Shown here one piece after another: positions 26,579 to 35,367 of a stretch of DNA of 64,000 nt. Below the pieces are notes generated by a model. It had not been told where the DNA came from, made no database searches, and saw only the letters and a list, made by a program, of their open reading frames with translations. The stretch is taken from the NCBI GenBank assembly GCA_965200805.1, contig OZ241384.1:2294001-2358000 (forward strand). The letters are read 5' to 3'. The translations under genes and the position numbers were made by a program. Position 1 is the first letter of the stretch, and the number at the start of each line of letters is the position of its first letter. Source of the stretch: MPNP01 sp026709725. Its GTDB lineage: Bacteria; Pseudomonadota; Alphaproteobacteria; Rhodobacterales; Rhodobacteraceae.

Positions 26579-27238
26579 TCAGTCTTCGCCGAGGATCGCT
26601 TTGCCGCTCTGCGGCAGGGGGCGTGACAGAAAGTCAGTCCCTGGCCTGTCAATGCAGGGCACAAGCAGGTCAAGATAGGTCTGGCGCGGGATTGCAATGC
26701 CGCCGAGTGATGCAAGATGCGGGGTTGGATACTGGGTATCAAGAAGCATGAATCCGGTGGCGTTGAGGTGGTGCATGAGATTGGCCAGGGCAACCTTTGA
26801 TCCATCGGCGCGGGTTGAGACCATGCTCTCGCCAAAAAAGACGGCTCCAATGGCGACACCGTAGAGGCCGCCCGCAAACGAATCGCTCTCCCAGACCTCA
26901 ATGGAATGGGCATGACCGCTCTCATGCAGGCGCAGATAGATTTGCTGAATCGCCGGACTGATCCAGGTTGAAGGGCGGCTGGCGCATGCGCTGATGACGC
27001 CGGGAAAATCACGGTTGATGGTGGCATGGTAGCAATCGGAGCGGATTCGGCGGGCAAGGCGGCGCGAGATGCGCATCCCGCCGATCAGGAAGACGCCCCG
27101 CGGGTCAGGGTTTTGCCAGGTGACCTGATCAGCATTGTCCTGATCACCCATCATGAACCAGCCGTGTCGATAACCGTAAAGGATGAGATCAATTGTCTGG
27201 TCGCTGATGGGGAGTGAGCGGCTCCCGGGGGGTAACAT
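26579..27238 (-). CDS. aat: Leucyl/phenylalanyl-tRNA--protein transferase
   Basis: Starting at ATG 27238 (MLPPGSRSLPISDQTID) gives 219 residues. Characteristic motifs are LILYGYRHGWFMMG near 16-29, WQNPDPRGVFLI, FPGVISACA, SIEVWESDSFAGGLYGVAIGAVFFGESMVS near 135-164, and LLDTQYPTPHLASLGGIAIPR. The enzyme adds Leu or Phe to proteins starting with Arg or Lys, marking them for ClpAP. It lies 4 bp downstream of accC and is likely co-transcribed. The longer upstream frame overlaps accC and is unlikely. Confidence 0.94.
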   Translation of the reverse strand: MLPPGSRSLPISDQTIDLILYGYRHGWFMMGDQDNADQVTWQNPDPRGVFLIGGMRISRRLARRIRSDCYHATINRDFPGVISACASRPSTWISPAIQQIYLRLHESGHAHSIEVWESDSFAGGLYGVAIGAVFFGESMVSTRADGSKVALANLMHHLNATGFMLLDTQYPTPHLASLGGIAIPRQTYLDLLVPCIDRPGTDFLSRPLPQSGKAILGED

Positions 27239-27242
27239 GCAA

Positions 27243-28598
27243 TCAGTCCTGCCAGGTTTCCACCCATTGCTCAAGCCAGCGGGTGTTGTAGGTACTGGAG
27301 GTGAACTCGTCCGTCTCAAGCAGTCGCATGAAGAGCGGTACATTGGTTCTGTTCGGATGGATGATCAACTCGGAGAGTGCGCGACGCATTCGGGCTGTGC
27401 AGGTTGCCCGATCCTTGCCGGACACGAGAATCTTGCCGATCATGCTGTCGTAGTTGGACGGAATCGTGTAACCGCTGTAGAGGGCTGAATCGACACGGAC
27501 ACCGGGACCGCCCGGAGCATGGTAGAGAGCCACGCGACCGGGCTGGGGCAGGAATTGCGGGACGGATTCCGCATTGATCCGCACTTCGATTGCATGTCCC
27601 CCTGCCTTGATATCGGCCTGTTTGCGGCTGAGGGGCAGACCGGCAGCAATGCGCAGCTGTTCCTCGACAAGATCAATGCCATAGACGAGTTCAGTGACAG
27701 GATGCTCAACCTGCAGCCGGGTGTTCATTTCGATGAAATACATCGAATTATCCTGATAGAGAAACTCAATGGTACCGGCCCCGGCGTAGCCGAGCTGGGC
27801 AGCGGTTCTGGCGCTCAGGGTACAGATGGTCTCGCGGACAGTGTCGCTGAGTACAGGACTCGGGGCCTCTTCCAGGAGTTTTTGCTGCCGACGCTGCAGT
27901 GAGCAGTCCCGTTCACCAAAATGAACAGCATTCCCCTTGCCGTCACCGAAAACCTGGATTTCGATATGGCGTCCGTTGTCGAGGTACTTTTCGAGATAGA
28001 CCTCCGGATTCCCGAAGGCTGCCAGTGCCTCCTGCTGGCCTGAAAGAAACGCTGATTCAAACTCCGCTTCTGAATTGGCCAGCTTCATACCCCGGCCACC
28101 CCCGCCGGCACTTGCCTTGATGAAGACAGGATAGCCGAGCTCTCCCGCCAAAGCCATGGCATTGTCAAGGGAATCCAGGCTTTCACCTGAACCGGGAACG
28201 CAGGGGACACCAAGTGCCAGCATCGTCTCCTTGGCCCGACGTTTGTCACCCATGATCCGGATGTGTTCAGCTGATGGGCCGATGAATGTGATGCCCTGCT
28301 CTGCGACATGTTCTGCGAATTCGGCGTTTTCAGACAGAAAACCATAGCCCGGATGGATGGCTTCAGCACCGGTGACAAGCGCAGCCGAGATTATGGCCGC
28401 GTCGTTCAGATAACTTTCCCTGTTTCCCGGCCCCCGCGGCGGACCGATGCAGACGGTTTCATCGGCCAGGCGGGCATGCATGGCGTCCTGGTCCACTGTC
28501 GTGTGGACTGCGACAGTGGCAATCCCCAACTCACGGCAGGTCCGGATGATACGGAGAGCGATCTCACCCCGATTGGCGATCAGAATTTTGGAGAACAT
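27243..28598 (-). CDS. accC: Acetyl-CoA carboxylase biotin carboxylase subunit
   Basis: The 451-residue protein starts MFSKILIANRGEIALRIIRTCRELGI. ATP-grasp motifs are clear: VFIKASAGGGGRGMKLA near 157-172, EKYLDNGRHIEIQVFGD, ERDCSLQRRQQKLLEEAPSP, and EMNTRLQVEHPVTE near 285-298. It carboxylates the biotin on AccB using bicarbonate and ATP, the first step of fatty-acid synthesis. It follows accB by 90 bp and precedes aat by 4 bp on the same strand. Confidence 0.97.
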   Translation of the reverse strand: MFSKILIANRGEIALRIIRTCRELGIATVAVHTTVDQDAMHARLADETVCIGPPRGPGNRESYLNDAAIISAALVTGAEAIHPGYGFLSENAEFAEHVAEQGITFIGPSAEHIRIMGDKRRAKETMLALGVPCVPGSGESLDSLDNAMALAGELGYPVFIKASAGGGGRGMKLANSEAEFESAFLSGQQEALAAFGNPEVYLEKYLDNGRHIEIQVFGDGKGNAVHFGERDCSLQRRQQKLLEEAPSPVLSDTVRETICTLSARTAAQLGYAGAGTIEFLYQDNSMYFIEMNTRLQVEHPVTELVYGIDLVEEQLRIAAGLPLSRKQADIKAGGHAIEVRINAESVPQFLPQPGRVALYHAPGGPGVRVDSALYSGYTIPSNYDSMIGKILVSGKDRATCTARMRRALSELIIHPNRTNVPLFMRLLETDEFTSSTYNTRWLEQWVETWQD

Positions 28599-28688
28599 GG
28601 ATGACGATCAACTGTGTATTGCAGAGACACCGGCAGATGTGGATGTGTCGACATCAGGCCGGGATGTCCACAGTGAACACAATCATGA

Positions 28689-29204
28689 TCATGCCTCAAT
28701 GACGACGAGGGGGGTGCCATACTGTACGGCATCCTGATCATCGACCAGGATTTTGGTGACCGTGCCGGCGTGGGGCGCGGGGATATGATTCATGGTCTTC
28801 ATCGCCTCAATAATGAGGAGGGTGTCGCCTTCACTCACCCATGCGCCGACTGCAACAAAGGGTTCAGGGGCATCAGGTGCAGGCTTGAGATAGGCAATGC
28901 CGATCATTTCAGAGGTGACAAGACCGGAACTCTCCGCTGAATCATCACCCTCACCGCCTGACACTGACTGGGTGCCGGAGTCAGGCGTGCCCGGTGCTGT
29001 GACGGGAACACCGTATGGCTGGACGGCCTCCCGGACCGTTGCCACGGCTCCTGTTTTGACAAGCCGGACATCAACACGACCGACCCGCTCGTTGCGGACC
29101 GTGAGATCAATTTCGTGCAGATCACCGGATTCCAGAATCTCCGCAAGTCTGCTGACAAGTTCAACAGACTCATCATGACTGCTCATGCCCTTCTCATCGC
29201 TCAT
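28689..29204 (-). CDS. accB: Biotin carboxyl carrier protein of acetyl-CoA carboxylase
   Basis: The 171-residue protein has an N-terminal helical region (ELVSRLAEILESGDLHEIDL), an acidic, Ser/Gly-rich linker, and a C-terminal biotinyl domain. The biotinylated lysine is near residue 136 in EAMKTMN, a slight variant of EAMKMMN. AccB carries carboxyl groups between AccC and AccAD. It lies directly upstream of accC. The aroQ gene that often sits between accB and the dsbA-like gene in alphaproteobacteria is absent. Confidence 0.95.
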   Translation of the reverse strand: MSDEKGMSSHDESVELVSRLAEILESGDLHEIDLTVRNERVGRVDVRLVKTGAVATVREAVQPYGVPVTAPGTPDSGTQSVSGGEGDDSAESSGLVTSEMIGIAYLKPAPDAPEPFVAVGAWVSEGDTLLIIEAMKTMNHIPAPHAGTVTKILVDDQDAVQYGTPLVVIEA

Positions 29205-29253
29205 ATACCCCTCCAGTGCGAACCCGTCCTATACGGCAAGTCCGGTGCCTGGT

Positions 29254-30108
29254 TCAATTCACTCCCCCGGACCCGGATTCATGCTCTTTCATCGCACGGA
29301 CCTCAGCAATTGTGGCAATCATCTCCTCTTCCGTCACGGCACCGCGAAGGATCCGGTCGCCGATAACGAAGGCAGGTGTTCCGCTGATCCGAAGTTCCTC
29401 GGCGAGATCGTAGCTCTCGGCAATCGATGCGGTGACAGCATCCGACATGAGTTCCTCGGTGATTGCTGTCACAGCAATATCATACGTCTCTGCGAGTTCC
29501 TCAATGAATGCCTCATTGATTTCGCTCTCACCCATCAGGGCATCGTGCACAGTCTTGTAGACCTCGTCACCAGCCAGATTGCGGATCGCGAGTGCGAGAC
29601 GTGCCATAAAATTTGACTGTTCGCCAAGGATGGGAAACTCCTTGATCACAAACCGGATGTCACCGTCGGTCTCAACGACCCGATTGACGATTTCAAACAT
29701 CTGGCGACAGAAGCCGCAGCGGTAATCGAGAAACTCGACAATCGTCACATCCCCGTCCTGATTGCCTCCGGACCAGGCAGCCGGGCTCTGCATGAGGGTC
29801 TCCTGAACCCGGGCAATTGCCTCCCTGTCCGCCAGCGGATCGCCGCTGGCAAGTGCTTCCTGATAGGTCTGGACCGACTCAAGAATCACCTCAGGGTTGG
29901 ACATGATATAATCGAAAATCAGCTGCTCCAGCGCGGCGCGTTCAGCTGTGCCGAGGTCCTCGAGATCAATGGCGCTGGCCTGTTGGGGTGTCCACGCAAC
30001 AATACCAATGAGAAGCGAGACAAGTGCGCCGAACCGCACCATGCCCTTCATAAGGAGGAATCTCCGGCGACCGTTGCCTGTATTCTGTGTCTTCTGGTGA
30101 TTTCCCAT
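29254..30108 (-). CDS. DsbA/Com1-like thiol oxidoreductase
   Basis: The 284-residue protein begins with GRRRFLLMKG and a hydrophobic stretch ending QASA, a Tat-like or Sec signal; GGGAG precedes ATG 30108. The thioredoxin-fold domain has the CGFC active site in VTIVEFLDYRCGFCRQM near 125-141 and the cis-proline loop GTPAFVIGD near 245-253. An N-terminal helical region (IFDYIMSNPEVILESVQTYQ) is typical of the Com1/BdbD-like branch. It should act on periplasmic cysteines, either forming or isomerising disulfides. A DsbB-type protein is encoded at 49767-50297 and could recycle it. Confidence 0.86.
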   Translation of the reverse strand: MGNHQKTQNTGNGRRRFLLMKGMVRFGALVSLLIGIVAWTPQQASAIDLEDLGTAERAALEQLIFDYIMSNPEVILESVQTYQEALASGDPLADREAIARVQETLMQSPAAWSGGNQDGDVTIVEFLDYRCGFCRQMFEIVNRVVETDGDIRFVIKEFPILGEQSNFMARLALAIRNLAGDEVYKTVHDALMGESEINEAFIEELAETYDIAVTAITEELMSDAVTASIAESYDLAEELRISGTPAFVIGDRILRGAVTEEEMIATIAEVRAMKEHESGSGGVN

Positions 30109-30261
30109 GTTTTGCTCCCAATTTTCACACTGATATCAGTGACGGTTTGTTGTCGAGTGGCTCCGAACGCAGGATGCCGATCCGGACCTGTTCCCACGCT
30201 GCCATAAATCTCCGGCAATGTCACTCCCGGTATCTGTCCTGAGCCTCTGCGGGCATCCTTC

Positions 30262-32343
30262 CTAAACGGGCAGCAGGGCTTCAAATTCCTTCAGGTCATT
30301 GACAGGATGATCGGACATTGGATTGTCGCTGCTGGCAAGCTGAGTTCCGACCAGGGTTCTGGGTGCGCGATCTGCAGACCCTGCTGCTGCGGTTTTGCCC
30401 CGATGTCGCTTGCCCGTCCTGCCGGATTTCCCGCCCTTCCGGGCCTCGTTCTGGGTTGCGCCGTTCAACGCGTTTGAACCCCTGGCCCTTTCCGCTGCAT
30501 CCCCAGGCGTTTGGGAAGCGGCGCTTCGTGAGCGCGATCCCCTTGTGCTGCGTGCACGGCGGCCTTCGCCGCTGCGCCGACGATATGGTCCGAGGAGTGT
30601 TTGTGCGTCAACCTGGCGCAGGAGTTTGCCGAATCTCTCCCGGTAAACTTCGATCGTATAGTTCTCAACGCCGAGTTCCGCCTGTGAGGAAATGACAATC
30701 GAGCAGTTGTACCGGCTCTCAATCCGATTGATTTCCCTGCGCTTTACATTCGAAAGAACATTGCCGATCCCGACAGATACATTGGCGATGACATGACCCG
30801 TCCTCGGCTTTGAGCATTCACCCTCAATCTGGCGCAAAACGGTCAGGGCCAGCATGCTGTCATTGGCAATCCGTCCGGTTCCGCCGCAATGGGTGCAGCT
30901 GTTGGTCATAACGCTGCCAATACTCTTCCGCAATCGCTGTCGGGACATTTCAAGAAGTCCGAGCGGCGAAATGTCCATCATGCTGACCTTGGAACGGTCG
31001 CGCAGCATTTCACGGTTCAGGACCCGCTTGACCTCATTGCGGTGTCTTTGTTCATTCATGTCGATGAAATCGATGACAATGATCCCGGCCAGATCACGCA
31101 GCCGGAGTTGACGGGCAACTTCAACGGCTGCCTCGATATTGGTCTGCAGGGCGGTTTCCTCGACATTTGATCCCTGGCTGGCCTTGGCTGAATTCACATC
31201 AATTGATACCAGGGCCTCGGTCTGCTCGATAACGATCTGTCCACCGGATTTCAGATCAATCCGGGGCTGCTGAAGCATGAACAGCTGCTGCTCAATATCC
31301 TCTTCGAAAAAGAGGGGCCTGTCGCTGTCATGCCGTTGAAGCATGGGCAGGATCTCCGGCATCATGTCCCCGACTGCAGCCTGTGTTTTTTGGTAACCGC
31401 TCTCACCATCAACGACAATCTTGTCAATCATGCGCGTGTCGAGATCCCGCAGGATGCGGTGAATGATTGTGCCTTCTGTGTGGATCAGCCCCGGCGCGCG
31501 TTCCCGTCTGATTTTTTTCTGTATCTCCGCCCATTGCGTCATCAGATAATTGAAGTCTGCAGCGATTTTGTCCCTGTCCGGATTGTTCAGGACGGAGCGC
31601 ATGATGACACCCGCATGCTCCGGCACAACAAGACTTTCATAGATGGACCGGAGCGTGTTGCGGGTTTTTCTGTCGGTGATTTTCTTGCTGATCTCGCAGC
31701 CCCGACCACTGAGCGGCAGAAGCACACAATACCGCCCGGGCAGGCTGAGATAGGTTGTCAATGCCGCACCCTTGGCATTGACCTCATCCTTGGAGATTTG
31801 CACGAGGATAACCTGACCCGGATGCAACACGGTCTCGATGCGGGGCAGCGTCTCGCTCTTGCGGCTTCGACCCTCTGCTCTCGTTGACTCGGGTCTTGGC
31901 TGCCGCTCCCTTGTGGACACGAAATCATCCTGACTGACTCGCTCCATCGCGGCAAAATCAATGGAATAGTCCTTCAGATCGAGGATACCACCACTGAAGC
32001 GTTCCGAGCCGCTGATAATTTCCGGAACGGTTTCCTTCGGCTCGGACGTATTCAGGATCTCATTGTCAATCCATTGTCCATCCGCCTTGACCTCACCCGC
32101 CTTGCGATAAAAGGACGGATGGAGTTGTCGGATTGACAGAAAACCGTGACGGGAGGCACCGTAATCAACGAACGCCGCCTCAAGACTTGGTTCGACGCGT
32201 TCTATGACGGCAAGATAGATATTTCCGACAATGGGATCCTGGTCACTGATCTCATAATAGAGTTCCTGAATCTGACCATTCTCAAGCGCGACAATTCGAG
32301 ACTCACCTTCATAGGTCGCATCAACAAGAAGAGCATTGGACAT
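30262..32343 (-). CDS. rne: Ribonuclease E/G
   Basis: The 693-residue protein has the RNase E catalytic core. An S1 domain (IVGNIYLAVIERVEPSLEAAFVDYGASRHGFLSI, residues 37-70) is split by an acidic insertion of about 100 residues and resumes at VLHPGQVILVQISKDEVNAKGAALTTYLSLPGRY. The DNase-I-like domain has the metal ligands in EALVSIDVNSAKASQG and GIIVIDFIDM, and the zinc-link CTHCGGTG follows. A C-terminal Arg/Gly/Ser-rich tail of about 90 residues is shorter than the degradosome scaffold of larger RNase E proteins. It initiates mRNA decay and processes stable RNAs. Confidence 0.94.
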   Translation of the reverse strand: MSNALLVDATYEGESRIVALENGQIQELYYEISDQDPIVGNIYLAVIERVEPSLEAAFVDYGASRHGFLSIRQLHPSFYRKAGEVKADGQWIDNEILNTSEPKETVPEIISGSERFSGGILDLKDYSIDFAAMERVSQDDFVSTRERQPRPESTRAEGRSRKSETLPRIETVLHPGQVILVQISKDEVNAKGAALTTYLSLPGRYCVLLPLSGRGCEISKKITDRKTRNTLRSIYESLVVPEHAGVIMRSVLNNPDRDKIAADFNYLMTQWAEIQKKIRRERAPGLIHTEGTIIHRILRDLDTRMIDKIVVDGESGYQKTQAAVGDMMPEILPMLQRHDSDRPLFFEEDIEQQLFMLQQPRIDLKSGGQIVIEQTEALVSIDVNSAKASQGSNVEETALQTNIEAAVEVARQLRLRDLAGIIVIDFIDMNEQRHRNEVKRVLNREMLRDRSKVSMMDISPLGLLEMSRQRLRKSIGSVMTNSCTHCGGTGRIANDSMLALTVLRQIEGECSKPRTGHVIANVSVGIGNVLSNVKRREINRIESRYNCSIVISSQAELGVENYTIEVYRERFGKLLRQVDAQTLLGPYRRRSGEGRRARSTRGSRSRSAASQTPGDAAERARGSNALNGATQNEARKGGKSGRTGKRHRGKTAAAGSADRAPRTLVGTQLASSDNPMSDHPVNDLKEFEALLPV

Positions 32344-32879
32344 AGGGACCTTTCGCTTTCTGGAGCTGTCAGAATCCCAGAGTCAGCGAATCGGTCAACG
32401 GATGGACGCCAACAGCCCCTCCGTCTCTCGGTTATCGTCACATCACAGGCGGCCGGGGCCGATCCATTGTCCGGATTATCGTTGGATTGTGTATCCTCCA
32501 ACGGCGATAATCCTGACCAATTTATCCTTGTCACGGGTCTGAATGCACTCCATTATCGTTTGATAACATGCAAAGAATTTGTTCGCAGATACCAGTGCCG
32601 GTCATTGCAAACCGGTTGGAAACCAGACAGTCGGCCAGTGGCTCCGATGTCTACCGCATCTTGATAGACCATAAACGCCGTGTGCCTTGTCCAGGTCTCT
32701 CGGGACCGGTTTCATTTCACACGCACTCGCACCTGCTATGCACAGGGTAGCAGATAGCAGGATCAAGTCAAGGTTCCGCGTTCACATTTTTCAACCAAGG
32801 CGGTAATTGCCTGTGGAGAAAGGAAAAACGATCCCGCTGTCAGGGTGGTGATCACAACCGGGAATGACAAGAGCGGATC
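32344..32879. other. Divergent rne-prfB intergenic region
   Basis: These 536 bases separate divergent rne and prfB. No gene is recognised on either strand. The AT-rich patches around 32550-32580 and 32735-32765 are the best places for promoters, but no clear -35/-10 pair was found. A long rne leader is expected because RNase E autoregulates through its own 5' UTR in other bacteria (knowledge, not seen here). Confidence 0.5.
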
Positions 32880-34025
32880 ATGCGTGCAGAAATCCAGGAC
32901 AATATTGATGCTGTCAGGAAGTCCCTGCATCTCCTCCATCAGCGCCAGAATGGCTTGCGTGTGCAGGATCGCCTTCGCGAGCTCGATACGATCGTTGAGG
33001 AACCCGATTTCTGGCTTGATGCCCAGAAAGCCAGCACAATCATGAAGGAGCGTCAGGCACTCTCGGTCATGCTTGACTCCACAGCAGAAATTGAAATGGC
33101 ACTCAAGGATACGGTTGAGCTGATCGAGCTTGCGGAGGAGGAGAGTGATCAGGAGATCATCAATGAGGCCGCTGCGACACTTGATGCCCTGCGGGTGCGG
33201 GCGCGCAAGCAGGAGATTGAGGCGTTGCTTGGTGATGAGGCTGATGGCAATGATGCAATTCTTGAAATCAAGGCCGGAGCCGGTGGTCTCGAAGCGTGCG
33301 ACTGGGCTGCGATGCTGGTGCGGATGTATGAACGCTGGGCCCGTCAGCATGGATACAGGGTTGAGCTCATCGCCCAGAATCGTGACAGTGATGCCGGCCT
33401 CAAATCCTACACGGGCCGAATCATCGGGCGCAATGCCTATGGCTGGCTGAAATCGGAATCAGGTGTGCACCGGCTGGTCCGCAATTCACCCTTTGACAGT
33501 TCAGATCGACGGCATACAACGTTTGGATCGGTTGGTGTGTATCCGGTGGTTGATGAAACCATCGAAATCGAAATCAATCCGGCTGATTTGCGGGTTGATA
33601 CATTCCGTGCATCAGGTGCCGGCGGTCAGCATGTCAACAAGACCGATTCGGCCGTCCGGATGACACATATCCCGACCGGAATTGTCGTCAGCTCATCCGA
33701 AAAATCACAACATATGAATCGCAGCAACTGCATGCTGGCACTCAAATCACGTCTTTATGATCTTGAGCTCCGCAAGCGCATGGCCAAGGTTCAGGAGCTG
33801 CATGACCAGCGCGGTGATGCCGGGTGGGGGAATCAGATCCGTTCCTATGTGCTGACACCCTTCAAACTCGTCAAGGACCTGCGGACCAACCTCAGCACAC
33901 CGGATGCCGATTCGGTTCTTGAAGGCAATCTTGATGAGTTCATGGCCGCAACCCTTGCGATGAATCTGGCCGGAAAATCCCGGGCCGACGCCGTTCAGGA
34001 AAGCGCCGGAGCGGAATCAGCCTGA
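32880..34025 (+). CDS. prfB: Peptide chain release factor 2
   Basis: The 381-residue protein is a class I release factor of the RF2 type. The codon-recognition motif SPF is in RNSPFDSSDRRHTTF near 201-215. The catalytic GGQ is in ASGAGGQHVNKTDSAVRMTHIPTGIVV near 242-268, followed by EKSQHMNRSNCM. It releases chains at UGA and UAA. The gene starts in frame at ATG 32880 with no internal stop, so the programmed +1 frameshift found in many prfB genes is absent. Confidence 0.95.
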   Translation: MRAEIQDNIDAVRKSLHLLHQRQNGLRVQDRLRELDTIVEEPDFWLDAQKASTIMKERQALSVMLDSTAEIEMALKDTVELIELAEEESDQEIINEAAATLDALRVRARKQEIEALLGDEADGNDAILEIKAGAGGLEACDWAAMLVRMYERWARQHGYRVELIAQNRDSDAGLKSYTGRIIGRNAYGWLKSESGVHRLVRNSPFDSSDRRHTTFGSVGVYPVVDETIEIEINPADLRVDTFRASGAGGQHVNKTDSAVRMTHIPTGIVVSSSEKSQHMNRSNCMLALKSRLYDLELRKRMAKVQELHDQRGDAGWGNQIRSYVLTPFKLVKDLRTNLSTPDADSVLEGNLDEFMAATLAMNLAGKSRADAVQESAGAESA

Positions 34026-34706
34026 TCCTGCCCTCACCCGGAACGCTCCCGCTGCCGGCATCCTCCGATTCACGCCGTCATCAGTGCAAGGATGACGGTG
34101 TTGGGCACCCGGTCCACCCGGAGAGACAACCAAACGGGGGTGTGATCTTGATTTCCGGCCCCGTGCCGGATCAGGCAGGATCAGATACACATCGAAGCGG
34201 CCTGCCACGACCGTTCCCCGTCATCGGCGCGATTCGCCAGCGGACCGTCAGTCAGGAATTCGTCACCGCCATTGAATGCTCCTGCAAGCGCCTGACTTCA
34301 ACCGCTGTGGGGCCGCCCGGATCTGGGGACAGCAACGGTTTTATCATGAAGCCTGATATCAACGGTCCCGTTGAATTCACATTCTTTCAAAATATGAGCA
34401 GGCATGATCAGCCCCCCTGAATTTCCCGTTTGGGCTGATGACACACTCATGGCTTCGCTCCCGGCGTGCCGAAGGGCATTCGAACATGCTGCTTCGCAGA
34501 GGAGGACTGAAGATCTGACAGGAAGACCAGCCCCGCCGGAAGGACCGGCCCTCCTGCCGCGTTGACATGCCGGGGAACGCATATCGCAGTGACCCTTGTG
34601 CCCTGGCCCCGCTTCAGCGTGCCGGTTTACGGAAACCCTGAATGATGTTCGGGCCAGACAGCCAAGGATGATTCCCGAGATGGTCTGCGCAGCAACTGCC
34701 GCCGTT
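34026..34706. other. prfB-bactofilin intergenic region, no supported gene
   Basis: These 681 bases lie between the 3' ends of prfB and the bactofilin gene. A minus-strand frame around 34300-34560 contains VLLCEAACSNALRHAG, which faintly recalls the ATPase N-box of anti-sigma factors. It lacks the rest of the domain and a start. Nothing else is recognised. Confidence 0.45.
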
Positions 34707-35255
34707 TCATATGCGCTCAGGAGGAATATTCTTAACACCCGGCTGTCTTGGCGGTTTCTGGTCGCCCTGGGGCTTGGCTGTATCCATTGCCTTGCCGCCC
34801 CGACCTCCTTCGAGGGGATTCTCTGTTCGGCGAACCGACCCTTCAAAATAGGCACCGGCTTCAACAGACAGGGTTTCGTGGATGACGTCGCCATCCACGC
34901 GGGCCGACTTGTTCAACCGGACCTTGTTTCCGCGAACCTCCCCGATGATACGACCATTCACGATCATTTCCTCGGCCTTGAGCTGGCCCTTGACTTCGGC
35001 ATTCATGCCGACTGTCAGCACCTTGGCATTGACATCGCCCTGAACCCTGCCCTCGATCACAAGATTGCCTTTGGTGTCGAGGTTGCCCAGAATATTCAAA
35101 TCCTTGCCAATCAGTGAATTGGGCGTGTCATCGCCCCGGCTGGCAGCCGGGGCGGAACCTGCGGGGGTTCGCATTTTCTGCTTCATCTCCTTCAGGCCCC
35201 CTGAATCATCATTGGGTATCGGTGGCTGTGTATTGCCTCTGTTGAACATGTTCAT
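34707..35255 (-). CDS. Bactofilin
   Basis: The 182-residue protein has a disordered N-terminus, then the DUF583/bactofilin beta-helix: NSLIGKDLNILGNLDTKGNLVIEGRVQGDVNAKVLTVGMNAEVKGQLKAEEMIVNGRIIGEVRGNKVRLNKSARVDGDVIHETLSVEAGAYFEGSV (about residues 46-140). The repeats of roughly six residues with periodic Val/Ile/Gly are clear. A basic Pro-rich tail follows. Bactofilins polymerise into cytoskeletal filaments that scaffold cell-wall enzymes or polar structures. No peptidase or cell-wall partner is adjacent. Confidence 0.92.
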   Translation of the reverse strand: MNMFNRGNTQPPIPNDDSGGLKEMKQKMRTPAGSAPAASRGDDTPNSLIGKDLNILGNLDTKGNLVIEGRVQGDVNAKVLTVGMNAEVKGQLKAEEMIVNGRIIGEVRGNKVRLNKSARVDGDVIHETLSVEAGAYFEGSVRRTENPLEGGRGGKAMDTAKPQGDQKPPRQPGVKNIPPERI

Positions 35256-35367
35256 TGTAAATTCACCTCAGCGGAAACTTTTGGATTGTGCGGGGACTCG
35301 AAAACCGAGAAACTTGCCACCATCTTATCATGCATGCCGGTGGCTGACAAGATTCATATGCCCCAGA

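Noticed and set aside
34298..34600. Minus-strand frame with VLLCEAACSNALRHAG, resembling the ATP-binding N-box of anti-sigma factors
   Set aside because: Only one short motif is present; later ATPase boxes and a credible start are missing. It could be a remnant but is not strong enough to call.
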